Positions 21,056 to 33,689 of a stretch of 64,000 nucleotides of DNA are shown piece after piece (position 1 is the first letter of the stretch; each line of letters opens with the position of its first letter). The DNA lies in the NCBI RefSeq assembly GCF_040954645.1, contig NC_092807.1, positions 26,880,353 through 26,944,352 of the forward strand. Reading direction: 5' to 3'. This DNA comes from Diabrotica undecimpunctata. Taxonomy: Eukaryota; Arthropoda; Insecta; Coleoptera; Chrysomelidae. The notes under the pieces are model-generated. The model worked only from the letters and a program-made list of their open reading frames with translations, ran no database searches and was not told the DNA's origin. A program made the position numbers and the translations under genes.

Positions 21056-21959
21056 TGACAAGAAAATCTAATGCTGCAAAATAATTCTGTTGATAATATT
21101 CTAAAAGGTTGATATTAGAAATAAACATTTCAAAACATGTATGCAAATGAAGTTATGATATAATTTTGAATTCATTTCTCAAATCTCGTGTTGGAATCAT
21201 ATCTGTACTTTATAATAAACATACCTGTGTCTTCAACTGACAGAACTACACTATTATTGGATTCACTGAATTTTCCGCAGCTGTGTCGTCATATATAAAT
21301 TTGAAGCAACTATTTTGTCGCTTTCAAAATGTCTCAAACCTAGAAGAACTAGAAGCCTTCATATCAATGCTTAGTTTACTTGAAATTTTTACTGCTTTTC
21401 TTTGAAAAATTTTACCATAAACATTATTTTTTAACCCCAATTTACGAAGCAAATCGGAAATAATTTGATTTAATACAGCACCCGAGAAGAAATTACTGAA
21501 ACACAAGTGAAATTGAAGAACGTAATGGAAAAATTCTAACAGGAGAAAAAGAAATAATAAGGACATAGACAGAGTATTTCTCATTATGTATATAAAAATG
21601 CCGTGGTCGGTCTGGCAGGACCAACCCGTCACTTCTGGAACAGCTTCATATAAACGACTGGCTAATAAAAAAAGTAAACCGAGAATACCTAAATTACTTT
21701 AGGCATAAAAACGGGAACTATGGAACTATTGGTAGTAGAAGGGAAGGTAGAAAATGTTTTTGGGAACCGCTTGATAAATAGGTTAACAGATAGTTTCCTC
21801 TACAAACTCTTCCAAAAAGTAAACTTTTATACACAAGGATATTTATGCTAGACAATACAAAACATAGGTATCTTAAAAATTCACATGTGCGTCATCGGCA
21901 TATGACTGAAGCGATATCTTGAAGCTCATAGGCGTGATTAGCATGCAACGTGTCTTAGA

Positions 21960-22800
21960 CATGCCACAACAAAACAGTTTAAAAACCTCTTTACTAGCAT
22001 TTGTTATTTAATATTTTGAACAGCTTTACATTAAACAGAAGTTAATTTTTGTATAAATGTAATATAACATAATAATTTTTTAAACCATTTGTCTTGACAG
22101 AAAAAGAAAAATGTACTTATTGCTATAATGAATTTCATACATAACTTACAATGTTTTCCATAAGATATCCGTAAAATACTTTAGCATTCCATTGATAAAA
22201 TCATATAAAGGCCTACCCAACTCTCAGTTTGTTTTAAATAGGATATATGCAAGTGCACTGGTTACCCCGAGTAAATTCAGTTTGGTGGCTGTATCATTCT
22301 AAATTTATTGGTTAGTTTAAGTGGCTTATGATTTTTGGAAGTCGAAGTGTGAAGATGAATGAAAGAGTTTTCCTTTGTTGTTACAGTACAAAAGTTTTAT
22401 TTATTAGACTAGAAGTTTATTGAGTTTTTATAAAAGTTAACTTTGAATGATTAATGGCGAGTTGCCCATTGCCAGGAGGAGAATTAGATGATGTCAATCT
22501 TATTATTTAGGTGATAGGTGCGGCTACCTTTTAACTTTTTACAAATAGAAAAATAGTTTCTGCCAAAATTATATAAACAAACAATCAAACACTTTGATCG
22601 AATATAAAAAAAGTTAAAAAACATATCTTCTTTACTTTTAGTACTGAAAGTAATCCAATGCCAAAATCTAAATTCAGTACTTCATTGGCTGTAAGAATTT
22701 CATCGAGATCGGTCGATTAATAAAAAGAATATAACGGAAACATAGTTTCAGTGGTTATGCTAGCATCTTTTACAAACAACACATCGAAATAACAACAAAA
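21960..22800. other. Intergenic, no gene recognised
   Basis: No coding similarity seen. AT-rich, with short repeats. Confidence 0.4.
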
Positions 22801-22811
22801 AGTGACCAATT

Positions 22812-23870
22812 GTGAAATTTGTTTCAAATTTTATATCATCATCAGTCTCAGCGTATTCTATCGATTATGGTGCAGCCTCCCTTACATTTCTATCCACGAT
22901 TGTTGTTCTCCATTTCTGTCCACGATTGTCTAATATTCGCCCTTCTGTGCCATGTTATCGCGGCTTGTTTCCTTATGTCATAGTCCCATCTTCTTGGTCT
23001 CTTGGATACCACAGTGTAATTCTAGTGCACCATCTATTGTCAGTTCTTCACGCTAAATATCCCACCACAGCCATTTTAAAAATTTAATTCTGTGGATTAC
23101 ATCAATGACCTTGGTTTTCTGTTTGATCCATTCTATTCTTTTTCGATCTCTCTTTGTTAGGCCTAGCACGCATCGCTCCACGGACCTTTGAGTGACTTTC
23201 GAGTTTCGCTATTATCTCTTTCTTAGTAGTGTCCAAGCTTCTATTACTGCCTTGGGATATATAGAATCGAAAGCCTTCTCGAAATCTATGAAGGTTAATG
23301 CTAGCGGTATTTCATATTCTTTAACTCAACATTCGTTCTCGAAGGATATGGATATGATCCAGCGTACTGAATCCACTTCTGAAGCCAGCTTGCTCTCTTG
23401 GCTGTGCAGCATCTAATGCATTTGTTAATCTGTTGTTGATGATCTTTGTGAATATCTTGTGTATGATTGGTAGTAGACTTATAGGTCTGTAGTTTTTGAT
23501 ATCCCCTTTGCTCCCTTTCTTATGAAGGAGAATTATGTTTGCTGTATTCCAGTGGTCTGGTATGCATCTTGATCTTAGACAGTTCGTAAATATGCCTGCT
23601 AAAATTTTCCAGGTTTTATTGCCAGCGTATTTAAGCAGTTCCACTGTTATATCTTCTATTCTAGCTGCTTTACCACTTTTCATTTTTATAATTGTCGATT
23701 CTACTTCTTCCATAAGGACTTCTGGTACATCTTCTTGGTTACTGATTACTTCTTCAAGTGGGTCGGGGGCTTTGTATAGTTCGTTGTAGAATTTAGTCAC
23801 GAGTTGTATTATTTCATTTCTGTCTGTAATTCTGATGTTTTCGTCTTGTAAGACTTGCTTCTTCCCAATG
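22812..23870 (-). mobile_element. LINE, RT N-terminal region and decayed 3' end
   Basis: The minus-strand frame at 23800-23321 (159 codons) has KMKSGKAARIEDITVELLKYAG, IILLHKKGSKGDIKNYRPISLL and REQAGFRSGFSTLDHI, the finger region of a LINE polymerase. Downstream a short motif-A-like remnant is followed directly by the C-terminal block, so the palm is deleted. The 3' tail is tgatgatgatata, the same type as in the copy at 19945-21055. Confidence 0.78.
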
Positions 23871-24029
23871 ATTTATGCTTTTCTTGTTTTTTGTTATAGT
23901 TTTTCCTGTCAAAGTTTCCCCCCGAGATCTTGCAGTTTGACCCCGTTATACTCTTTCTTGCGCCGTTTTCCTAAGTCGCAGGTCTATGCGGATAAGCCAC
24001 AATCACAGAGGCCCTCAAAGCTAAAATAA

Positions 24030-25540
24030 TTTAGGCTATTGGTCAAATTCAGCCTAATTTATGGGCCAAAATCATGGAAAATTGGAGTTTTCTCAACACT
24101 TTGTTTTATTTAAATTTAAAGAGAGTAAACGCTTAATTCAATATCCTATATAAAAAGAACCCTATTTTGTTTGCTTTACTTGTAATAGTTGGTTTATGTT
24201 TTATTACGCCGAGGGAAAGACTTTTCAATAGCCGGTATATAATATTCACAAATACAACACTGTTATAATAACAATAATTCGCAGATACGCCACTGAATGA
24301 ATGTCTACCTTCGAATTCGAAAAATATAGTGATAATACTTGTCATAGGCGACATCTAGTGACTATTTGTGAAAACTTAAAAGGTAGCCGATAAAGATGTT
24401 ACAGTTTGCTTTAAGATAAGATAAACAATTCCTTTATAAGATATAAAAGCAAAAATTATATACGGGAATAAAAGTAGGCATAAAAGATATTTTCATATTG
24501 GTGTTGTATGCAATGTGTTTTTATTTGTACAATTCTACTGTCTTACACCATCTATTTTTTATGTGGAAGAGGGATAGAAGCTTGAATCATTTTCAGCGCC
24601 TTCTTGGTCATCTTGAAAACCTTGAAACTTCTTCTGAACACCTACACTCATAACATTGATTGTTATACATAAATTTCAGTAGCAATTATTCCAAATTTCA
24701 TGTGAAATTTAACGGCAATTCGTTCCTCTAGTGTCGCACTCACCATTGTTCCGAAGGAACAGAAAAACAACACAAATGAAACCGAGCGCTACAACTATAT
24801 AAATTTAAGTACAAATACCAAAGTTACTGCATTTGGAATACTGATAATTGTATCTTTTAATTACTAAAAAGGAATTGTTTAACTTTAGTTATAACTGGTA
24901 TTATTTATATTAGTACAACAAATCACGAACAGTTATTCTGAATTTGGTGTTTAATTGTTTTGTGGGGCAATTCTATTAAAATCTGAGTCAAATGGTGATA
25001 AATTTTAGCTTCTATATTTGTTTATAACAATTTTTATGTATATATTACAATTTATACAGTATATTGATGGGATAAAATAAACTTAAGATGAGATATTAGC
25101 AGATATCATCCATTGATGGTTTACTCAAAAACCTTCTCTAATAAACTTATTCTGATTATTTTATACTAAAATGTGTGGAGTATCTTCGTTTTAGATTGTT
25201 TACTACATTTCTATAGTTCCATTTTGTATATTATGTAAGTAAGCGTTAGTGTCCTGTCTTATATACGTGGGTAGTCCGAAAAGTTCTAGGTCTGACAATC
25301 AAAACGACAATTGATGCTTTCAAAAAAAGTTTTTTTTTAACGTAATCATTTCATCAAGCAATGCTCCAATACCTGTATTATCTGTAATGATCCTTTCCGA
25401 GTTGTGAAGTATTCATCTATAATCTAATTGATCCGACAAAAGCGTAGACCAGCGAGTAAGCTATTAAGTTTTAAAAATAAGTTGTCCCATATCATCCAAT
25501 CAAATGTTGTTTAGAGTTTCATATTTCTTTTCTGATAGTG
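24030..25540. other. Intergenic, no gene recognised
   Basis: AT-rich DNA. A word near 25265 (gggtagtccgaaaagttc) resembles a mariner-type end but has no partner that I could find. Confidence 0.4.
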
Positions 25541-25542
25541 CG

Positions 25543-25625
25543 TATTTAAAAAAGCTTTGCTTGTAAAGGTTGAATAACAACGGGGACAACACACATCCCT
25601 GTCTAACTCCCCTTTTAACAGCTAT
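25543..25625 (-). mobile_element. LINE RT motif-B fragment
   Basis: The minus strand reads AVKRGVRQGCVLSPLLFNLY, the conserved template-grip block of LINE RT, in an isolated scrap. Confidence 0.6.
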
Positions 25626-25664
25626 ATCCGTTTAGACGTATTATCTCAATTCTAACAGTTCCTA

Positions 25665-25940
25665 CGAATAAACTGAGTCGGAATTAGAAATAAGGAGGTC
25701 CTCAGACGCCTGAACCAAGCAACGCAACTGGTCTATATAATAAAGAGACGCAAGCTGGATTATTTCAGTCACATTATGAGACACGTGGTCCTGATACAAG
25801 AAGAACATCATGGCTGAAAAATCTAAGACAATGGTACGAAAAATTGACTACAGCATTATTTAGATCTACTATCAATAAAATCACGATGGCGAATATGATA
25901 GCCAACATGATATCCAATGATCAATAACGGTCATGCAACT
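25665..25940 (+). mobile_element. LINE C-terminal fragment
   Basis: The plus strand encodes NKEVLRRLNQATQLVYIIKRRKLDYFSHIMRH and, after a frameshift, SWLKNLRQWYEKLTTALFRS and MANMIANMISNDQ. This matches the last domain of the AAG-tailed LINE family (compare 56259-56918). Confidence 0.65.
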
Positions 25941-26559
25941 AGAAGAAGATGAACAGTTACTCTTTGATCCAATACAGATTAATTATAATATGTATACTTG
26001 ACCGTCTACATAATTTTAAGCCAAACTGGGTATCATCTATATTGGTATATTGATGGAGAGGATAAATTTATTACCAAACTTTCCACATTTTAGAGAGGCG
26101 TAGTTGTACACCTAATTGCTCCAAAATATTTAAGGACCACTGAAGCAATAAAAACTTCAGACGCTTTTTTCCTTCGATGTATTGATAGTGAACTTAAGGT
26201 GTTCCAATACATTGATAATTATCGCAATTCTGATAGTGACAAAAACAGTTATACAAATATCATTAGCTTTGCTAAGGGGCAATAACAAAGTACAGAGTAT
26301 TGAGAGAAACAAAAGTGGTATACGATTTAACACAAAACACTGGTTTTACACGTTGGCGCATCTATTACTCACGCAGTGTATACAGGAGCGCCGATAAACC
26401 CGGTCTTCACAACTTCACATGCCGGAAAGCAAATTCGCACTGAACTATAACGCGGGGTGGAGAGAGAATATACTGGAGCTGATCGCACACACATTAACAC
26501 GAGAGCTGAGCGTACAAGTTGACAAAATAACTGCATTTACAATACTCTTAAATAGGTTG

Positions 26560-26840
26560 TTTTACAACATATATCTTTTTGTATATAGTTTTCCGTGTAT
26601 TGTTTTCAGGGATATCTTAAGCGTGTGGTTTATCAAAGACAGTGTTCTGTACATATTGATGAATGTACTGTTTTTGATAGTCTTGCCAAGTCTCATACTA
26701 ACCATTCTTCGGGTACTTCTCCGGTTATGTAGACCCTGTTAAATATGTTTAAGAGTATATGTTTGGTTTCATCGTCAATGCACTCAGTTAACTTAGAGTC
26801 TGGATCACTTTCAAAAAGACCTTTGACCGGGCCATCCACG
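26560..26840 (-). mobile_element. LINE RT finger fragment
   Basis: The minus strand reads DDETKHILLNIFNRVYITGEVPEEWL, the block before the NYRxISL motif in LINE RT. An open frame on the opposite strand (to 26742) is its hydrophobic shadow. Confidence 0.5.
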
Positions 26841-26929
26841 GCAAACTGATAGTTGTGGAATTGATGACCGAGACATATTCTAAAAATTTGTATTGGTATT
26901 AATGTGCAAGTATACGAACTGATCAGAAT

Positions 26930-27380
26930 ACGATGGAAGCAGGAAATACGACGTGGAGTGAGGCAAGGAATTTCGCATTGGAAAAGAAAATTCTGATTAA
27001 TAGAGATATTACATTAAACCTTAAAACCATATGAATATGCTGCTACATATTCTCCACATTGCTGTATGACATGGAGAGCTGGACTTTTACAGCAACACTA
27101 ATAAAAAAACTTGAGGCATTTGAGATGTTGCTTTACCGACGAATATTGCGGACAAATTAATACAATGAAAGATACAATATTTCGGTCGTGTAATGGAACA
27201 TCCAGAGAGGTATAACCTACCTCATAATAGAGGGCAAAATCGACGGAAGAAGAACATCCTGGCTCCGAAATCTCCGAGAGTGATATCAAGAGACATCCAC
27301 CAATCTGTTTGGAGTTGCTGTAAACAAAGCAATATGATCTCCAACGTTCGATAGTCGGACAGGGTACTAAAAGAAGGAAA
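26930..27380 (+). mobile_element. LINE 3' fragment
   Basis: A degraded plus-strand piece with IRRGVRQGI (motif B) followed after a deletion by GRRTSWLRNLREWYQETSTNLFG-like sequence, the AAG-tailed LINE C-terminus. Confidence 0.55.
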
Positions 27381-27399
27381 ATATACCAACCTGGTCGTA

Positions 27400-27700
27400 C
27401 TGCTTTTACATTCTTTGCATTTTTAATTGCTTGTTTTAATTATCTGTTAAATATTTCCGGTTCTGCTTGTTTCTGTAGTTCTTCTCATATCTCTCTATCA
27501 TCATAGAATTGTCTCGTTATGTATATTTTCCATAATCTAAGTTTATCCTTGACATCTGTAATAGTTTTATAGTCATCGTCTTGAGTATTATATAGTTACT
27601 TGTTTTTTAGTACTTGTTAATTCATTTATTTTTGTTTGCATATTAAAGCTGTCGTATTTTCTATAATACTGTTTTATTTCAATGCTTTGAATCTCAACTA
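27400..27700 (-). mobile_element. Probable LINE linker fragment
   Basis: The minus strand reads IEIKQYYRKYDSFNMQTKINEL and later EELQKQAEPEIFN, resembling the lysine-rich connector between endonuclease and RT in these LINEs. No catalytic motif is included. Confidence 0.4.
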
Positions 27701-28640
27701 AGACCTTTTCGGAATTCAGATATCGCTCTCGAGAAATTTAGAAGACAGAATTTGGAAATCGTTAACTTAGTGATAATATTTTTCACGTATAAGGAAAGGC
27801 AGATCCCTACACTTATAGATAAGAAAAGTAAGACAATCATGTCTTAAATGCGATAAAATATTTTATCGAAGTTTAAAGGGCCTACATTGAAACCGCTGAC
27901 GTGAATTAATAATAAATTTAGTGAAAATTTTCTTGTTGGTATAATTTAAAGTAATAAATTTAACACCATTTGGGGGGTTTTATTTGTAAAAACGTTTACT
28001 AGCTATAAAAGCCAATTCAGAATAATTTAAGATTCGTCACTTTTACAATTTATATACGTAATTTAGTAAGTACATCACTTTAATAAACAGCGACAAGTTA
28101 CCTATTTAATTAAGTTCAATCCAATGACTCTTCATAATGCAATTTCAGTGGGTAGTACTACTGCAGTATAACCAATAGATAGTGAGCATCTTCGAACTGA
28201 AATGTAAATAGAAGCACCAGCAAAACTTCTTTCTGATATACGTGTTATTTTTGGCTTAAATTATGACTACTTTTCTGAACAGTAAAGTGTAAGAACTTTG
28301 TCTAGGTTTTAAGGAAATGCTCGTACTATTTATTAGTTCCAATGTGGTAATATGTCGATCTTTTAACCAGTGAATTATTCACAAAATATTAAAAGCGATA
28401 TGTGAAATTTAGATATCTGTCTACTAAATAAGAATATTTTCTAACTTGATTGTATTGAGAGTCAGGGGCCGCTCATATCATGATGCAGAGCAGTACCGGC
28501 TTGTGTTTGTTTTCTATCAAATACTGTTTATAGTATAAGAGCTAGGAAAACGACATATTTGAATATAACAAAATTAAATTGCTAGTGGTTGTAGCCTTGA
28601 CAAATAAGAAAAACATCAAGCGCTCCATGACACACATAGC
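27701..28640. other. Intergenic, no gene recognised
   Basis: No supported frame, RNA gene or recognisable repeat end. Confidence 0.4.
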
Positions 28641-29530
28641 CGCTTTGATTTTTTAGTAAATCTCTTTAGTACGATACTTGTGGTTTAGGAAAATCTTGCT
28701 TCTATTGCGCTATCTGTTTTCGAAGGTTAGCGATCCAAATGGCAATTGTAGCTTTAGAAACTGCTGCACCAAAGATTTCTGCGGATGAGCGGTCAAGCCA
28801 TGTCCTTAGTTCTTTCAGTCACGAGTTTAGGCGTCTTCCAACGGATCTTTTGCCTGTACTTTACGTTCCAATATGATTCGGAATAATTCATATCTTTCAC
28901 CTCTCAACACATGATCTAAGTATTTTATTTTCCTCTCTTTGATTATGCCTAGTAATTCTTTTTGATCTTTCTTCAGGACATAAGACATCAAGCCTAATAT
29001 TCGATAGTCATCGCATTGTGTGACATTGGATATTTTTGGTATAACTAGTCTGATGGTATTTTACTTTTGTCATATATATGATTGAATAGTGCTGTTATTA
29101 AGTCTAGGCTTTTACTTTCGTTGTCTGCAATTAATTTATGTATTTCGACATTGACATTGTCTGGACCGGTGCGGTGGCTTTTCCGTTCTTCTGAGCTTTT
29201 ACTGCATGAATAACTTCTTCTTTGGGCATTTCTTTTTTTTTATTCTATTTATTCGATCATCTGTGAATGGGGGAGAAAAAGGTTTATCGTCGTCACCAAG
29301 TGTCTAAATGTATCCTTTCCATCTCTCCAGTTTTTCTTCTGTACCTATAATTATTTCGTTTTTATTATATATTAATATTGTTTCTTGTCTCTTTCTTTAT
29401 CTAACTGTCATTTCTTTCACTTTTTTATGGACATTAAAGGTGTCATATCTTTGCTGAAGTTGTTCAATTTCTAGGCATTTTGTTGACATTCAGTTTTCTT
29501 TAGCTTCTCTGTACTTTTTCTAATAATTTT
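28640..29530 (-). mobile_element. LINE fragment with internal deletion
   Basis: Reading right to left on the minus strand: a connector (PLMSIKK..., about 29420), an RT finger block (KKEEVIHAVKAQKNGKATAP, about 29220) and, after the palm is lost, the C-terminal domain (LGIIKERKIKYLDHVLRGERYELF, about 28940). It is riddled with stops. Confidence 0.65.
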
Positions 29531-29639
29531 ATTGATTCGTTTGTATTCTATTGGGTTTGGTGTATGTTTTTGTCTTACGTGCATGATCTCTTGCGTTTTC
29601 CATTCTCGTTTTCTGTTGTCTGATACCTTTGATGTAAGG

Positions 29640-30310
29640 TGTCACTGACAAAATCGCCAAAATTCTTAAATCAAGAAGAATAAACGTAATGTTTATCCCC
29701 CAACAAAAACTTCCATCTCTTGTCAGATCAATCAAAGACAACATTCCAAATGAACAACACGGAGTTTAAGAAATTCCTTGTGCACACTGCCCCGGATCTT
29801 ATATAGGCCAAACAAATCGTAGAATCCAAAATAGGACTTATGAACATTTCATTTCTGTTCGCAAATCCGATTCAATTTCAGCTCTAGGTCAAAACTGTCT
29901 TCATACACGTCAAAAAATTGATTTTGAAAACTCCAGAACTATAGCAACCATCCGCTTGTATAAATCAATAATTATCCGAGAAGCCATAGAAATTGAAAAA
30001 ATGCCAAATTGTCTCAATGTAAGAGATGACGGCAGCCAGATATCTTCGACATGGAGACCTCTCATAAAGAAAATATCGTCCGCTCGACATTCCAATCAAA
30101 ATCTCGCCCTCAGAAATGTTCGCTCCAACCTCCACCCTAACCATGTCACCATCGACGGTATAAATGAACCGTCCGCTGTTCCCAGTAATATTGATAGCTT
30201 TGATTAGTGATCAGTATAGTAGTGTCTGGGGGCTCGGGGGACAGACCTCCGAACCCCTGAAGAAGACATCAAAGCGGATGTCGAATGCTCGACGCAGTGA
30301 TAATAGTTAT
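29640..30310 (+). mobile_element. Penelope-like element fragment, GIY-YIG endonuclease
   Basis: The plus strand encodes KLPSLVRSIKDNIPNEQHGV, a stop, then EIPCAHCPGSYIGQTNRRIQ, which has the layout of the GIY-YIG nuclease of Penelope-like retroelements (GVYEIPC..C..SYIGQT). The Tyr of GVY is replaced by TAA at 29767-29769. It continues to EHFISVRKSD and REAIEIEKMPNCLNVRDDG, then to a 3' tail (gaagaagacatcaaagcgg, atgtcgaatgctcgacg) typical of the family. The RT domain is missing. A relic. Confidence 0.75.
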
Positions 30311-31010
30311 ACCATGATAGATAGGTTCAGAAATATTGCTTGGACCTTCCGGCATATAAGGAAGTCACATCAATCGCGGAAACCTTTTAATTGGAAATCA
30401 AAGCTTGTATTGTTTGAGCTACTATACCAACTTATTGTAATTTTAACTTGTTATAATCAAGTGAATTGTCACGCCATAGCCATCATTCTAGTAGGTGATA
30501 ATTAGGAATTAAATTTATAAATATTTTTGTGTGTATGTTTGAAATTATTATGATCGAGAGAGTGAATTTGCTGGAGACGGAGTCTTTAAGTTATTCTATT
30601 AAATATACATTTAAATTATACAACTATTGTTTTGTTTTTACAATAAAATGTTATAAATGAAAAACCAACTCTTGAGTTTTATTTATGAGCAGTGACCAAA
30701 TTATCTATCAAACGAACTACGGTAAGCGTCAGGCACAAAGAAGCCGCAAAATGTGGTAGTTTCTTTAGAATACAAGAACCAGTTTTACTAGAAGAATACG
30801 ATAGAATAAGATGTAAGTTATAACTTCTTAGAAACTCGGAAGTTTCTTTTACAGCGGATTTTTTGACAAAAGAATACACACAACGAGTTTTTTGACACGA
30901 TCTGCTGATTTTTTCGATTACAATTTTCGCTGAGAAGACATATCGAACCAGTAGTCATAATTTGTCATATAAACACAGAAAACATGAGCTATTTAAAAAG
31001 TCAATACCTG
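30311..31010. other. Intergenic, no gene recognised
   Basis: AT-rich, no supported coding or RNA gene. Confidence 0.4.
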
Positions 31011-31019
31011 TCTAATTTT

Positions 31020-32580
31020 TGAAACGTAACGACATCGACCTAGTCACTATACAGGAAACTCGTTGTAAAACTGAGTAAAACAATTTCAAAAACGGGGTAA
31101 AGTACCAGGCTGTGAATCTTTAGGAGCAACCTATCACGAGCTTATGGAGTAGCAACATATGTTAAACAAAGCATAGAAAACACTTCCTTCATATCTGCCT
31201 TCACTGACGACGAAATACATAGCGTCATCGTAAAAAGTGGAAACATTACGGTTTCTAACATTTACAAAACACCAGCCACATTCTAGCCAGTCCGTGTCAT
31301 CGGCACACACCACCACCCTGCAATATATGAAGGTGATTACAATAGCCACCATGAGCAATAGCGGTACAGTGACTGCGACGCAAATGCGAAGACACTACTA
31401 AAATGGGCAGGTGGCGCGAAAACCCCTCAACTGTTTTTGATGCCAAGGATCGTTTTACATTTAAATATATAGCCTTACTAAAACTAAAACTTTTTTATGT
31501 TGAAAAACGTATTTATTTAAAGATGAAATCTCCAAAAAGAACCAATTAAACCAAATTCTCCATCGAACTAGATAAATGATCTTCATCAATGAAAACTAAG
31601 GAAGGAAAACTACTTAAGATTTGGTACTGCTTTAATAAGCACTACCAAGACACATATACTAAGAGGTTACCGCAAGAAGTATATTTCTGAATGGACACAG
31701 AGCAGCCAAGAGATGTACCAAGCTTTTCTGGAAACTGCGATCAAGAAGTAGCAGACGAGCTACTCCACAGGCACAGCCTAGATATAGCGAACCAAGAATT
31801 GTGTACGAAAACTGAGTGTAAACTTCCAAACATCGAGAAAAGCTTGGACATTACTACAAAAAATGGTTAGCGTTGTCCCCACATGAAGACTACCTGTAAC
31901 TGTTAATCCAAACGCCGTCGCTTCACGTGTAGTAACAAGATCCAGAGCACGAAAAGAAACAGCTCACACCATTAACGAAAAGCGATATCTTAAATCACTT
32001 AAAGCTAGAGCCACGGAAACAGAAGATATTTCAAATGATCTCAAAGATCTTCAATACAAAAGTCTGGTTGTCTCGATTCTTTACAAACATAAAAACCGGT
32101 AATCTCTCACAGGAATTCATTGCTATCATAAAACCAGGTAAATCATCCGATAGTTCCAACAGCTACAGACCAATAGCTATGCTGTCTACAACATACAAAC
32201 TAATAGAACGTCTAATCTATAACAGAAGCAACACGCGACTCTTCGAGATGATTCCTATTGAACCAGCTAGGTTTAAATCCAAAAGAAGCTCCGCAGACTC
32301 AGTCCTATCACTCACCACCCATATCGAGGCAGGATTTCAAAGGAAATTCACCCTCAACTGCATTTATTAACATATTAGCAGTCTATGATACAGTTTGGAG
32401 AGAGAGCATGATAAGAAGTTTCTTCGTACAATTCCATGTAGACTGACAGACAATATGCTTGGTAATAGAATGTTCCAAGTCGCCATGAAACCCAATAGCA
32501 GCTCTCTAAAGGACACTAAAGAACGAGCTTTCACAGGGATCAGTTCTTGCTACATTCCTCTTTAACTCGTACATTTTAGA
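31020..32580 (+). mobile_element. Jockey-like LINE relic (endonuclease and RT N-terminus)
   Basis: Endonuclease-like pieces at 31080-31440 (YGVATYVKQSIENTSFIS, GDYNSHHEQ, LLKWAGG) and an RT finger frame at 32035-32370 (TKVWLSRFFTNIKTGNLSQEF, IIKPGKSSDSSNSYRPIAML) resemble 'RNA-directed DNA polymerase from mobile element jockey'. Many frameshifts; the palm and C-terminus are missing or eroded. Confidence 0.65.
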
Positions 32581-32589
32581 TATCATGAT

Positions 32590-33450
32590 CAACCTATATG
32601 CGTCCACTGCTCGACATAGTTCTCTATCGGCTCTTTCCATCTGTCTGTCTTGTGCGGCTTGCATCCAGTTACTACTAACAGGCTTCAGGTCGTGCCCAAT
32701 TCCACTTTAGCGATGCAATTTTTTCGATAGCGTCTGTTGTTTTTGTTCTAGGACATATTTCTTCGTTTGGGACTCGGTCTCTCAGAGAGACACCCAACGT
32801 CTGGCGTCCCATAGCCCTCTGAGTCACGCGAATCTTATTCACTAACTTCTTTGTGAGTGTTAATGTTTCTGCTCCATAAGTGAGTACAAGTAACACTTGT
32901 ACTCACTGCTCTTTATCGATCAAAGATTTTCCTTTTAAAGCATATGGATAGGACCGATTTAAATACATAAGTTAATTTATCAAACTCTACCCAGGCTAAT
33001 GCTATGTGACGTGGGAGCTCTCATGTTTGGTCATCTCTGCCCAACCGAATTTCATGTCCTAAGTACTTATACGATACAGTCTGCGCAATATCCCTTCCAT
33101 CAACACCAATATTTCGATTTAGCACTAGATTAGTCAATATTTGCGTCTTTTCATATTATCTAATCTCCAAGGAAGCGCAATGTAATTTTTCCAACATCAT
33201 TATTGCATCATCCATACGATCGGCTATAAGGTCGATGTCATCCACGAATCTCAAATGACTGAGCTTCTCTCCATTTATGTTAATACCATGCTCGTTCAGA
33301 TCTCTGCTTTCTTGCAAGTATGTTCTAAAAGCTTCGTGAATAGCTTTGGAGAGACGGTGTCTCCTTGCCGTACTTACTCCTCGCTGTATACAGAATTTAT
33401 TTGTTTCTTGTTCAGATAGTCTTAGGTAAGCTACATGTGCCATTTTGGCA
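32590..33450 (-). mobile_element. LINE fragment, GATGA-tailed family
   Basis: A minus-strand frame at 33443-33156 contains NEHGININGEKLSHLRFVDDIDLIADRMDDA, in which the catalytic ADD is VDD. A second at 32896-32675 has LTYGAETLTLTKKLVNKIRVTQRAMGR. Both match the LINE at 19945-21055. The copy is eroded and truncated at the right. Confidence 0.7.
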
Positions 33451-33689
33451 CCTAGATATATTTGATTATGTTAGTGTAGCGATGGCCTATTCGGCATTCT
33501 GTCAATGCTTTTTTGCAATGCTACATTTTCTGCTGGCTTATGGTTTCGAATGAGATCTCGTAGTCCACGAATATCAGTGCCAATGGTTTGTATTCTGCTG
33601 ACTTCTCTATCAGGTTATTTATCACTAGTAGGTAAGTGGTCGTTAGTGTTGTATCCCGATCAAAATCCAGCTTGTTCTAATTAAACGAC

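Larger units (their letters stand above)
16949..21955 (-). mobile_element. Decayed piggyBac-type transposon carrying two LINE insertions
   Basis: The left end reads TTAA followed by cacgtcgcatgc (16949-16964). The right end, reverse complemented, reads cacgttgcatgc (21941-21952). Subterminal blocks with cacatgtgcgtc occur on both sides in inverted orientation (17158-17173 and 21882-21898). Between them lie piggyBac transposase fragments on the minus strand, a minus-strand LINE (17285-18525) and a plus-strand LINE (19945-21055). The right TTAA is altered, so the exact tip is uncertain. Confidence 0.6.

Noticed and set aside
26419..26742. 107-codon hydrophobic frame, possible membrane protein
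   Set aside because: The hydrophobic part is the opposite strand of a LINE RT fragment; antisense of lysine-rich coding sequence gives Phe/Leu/Ile runs.
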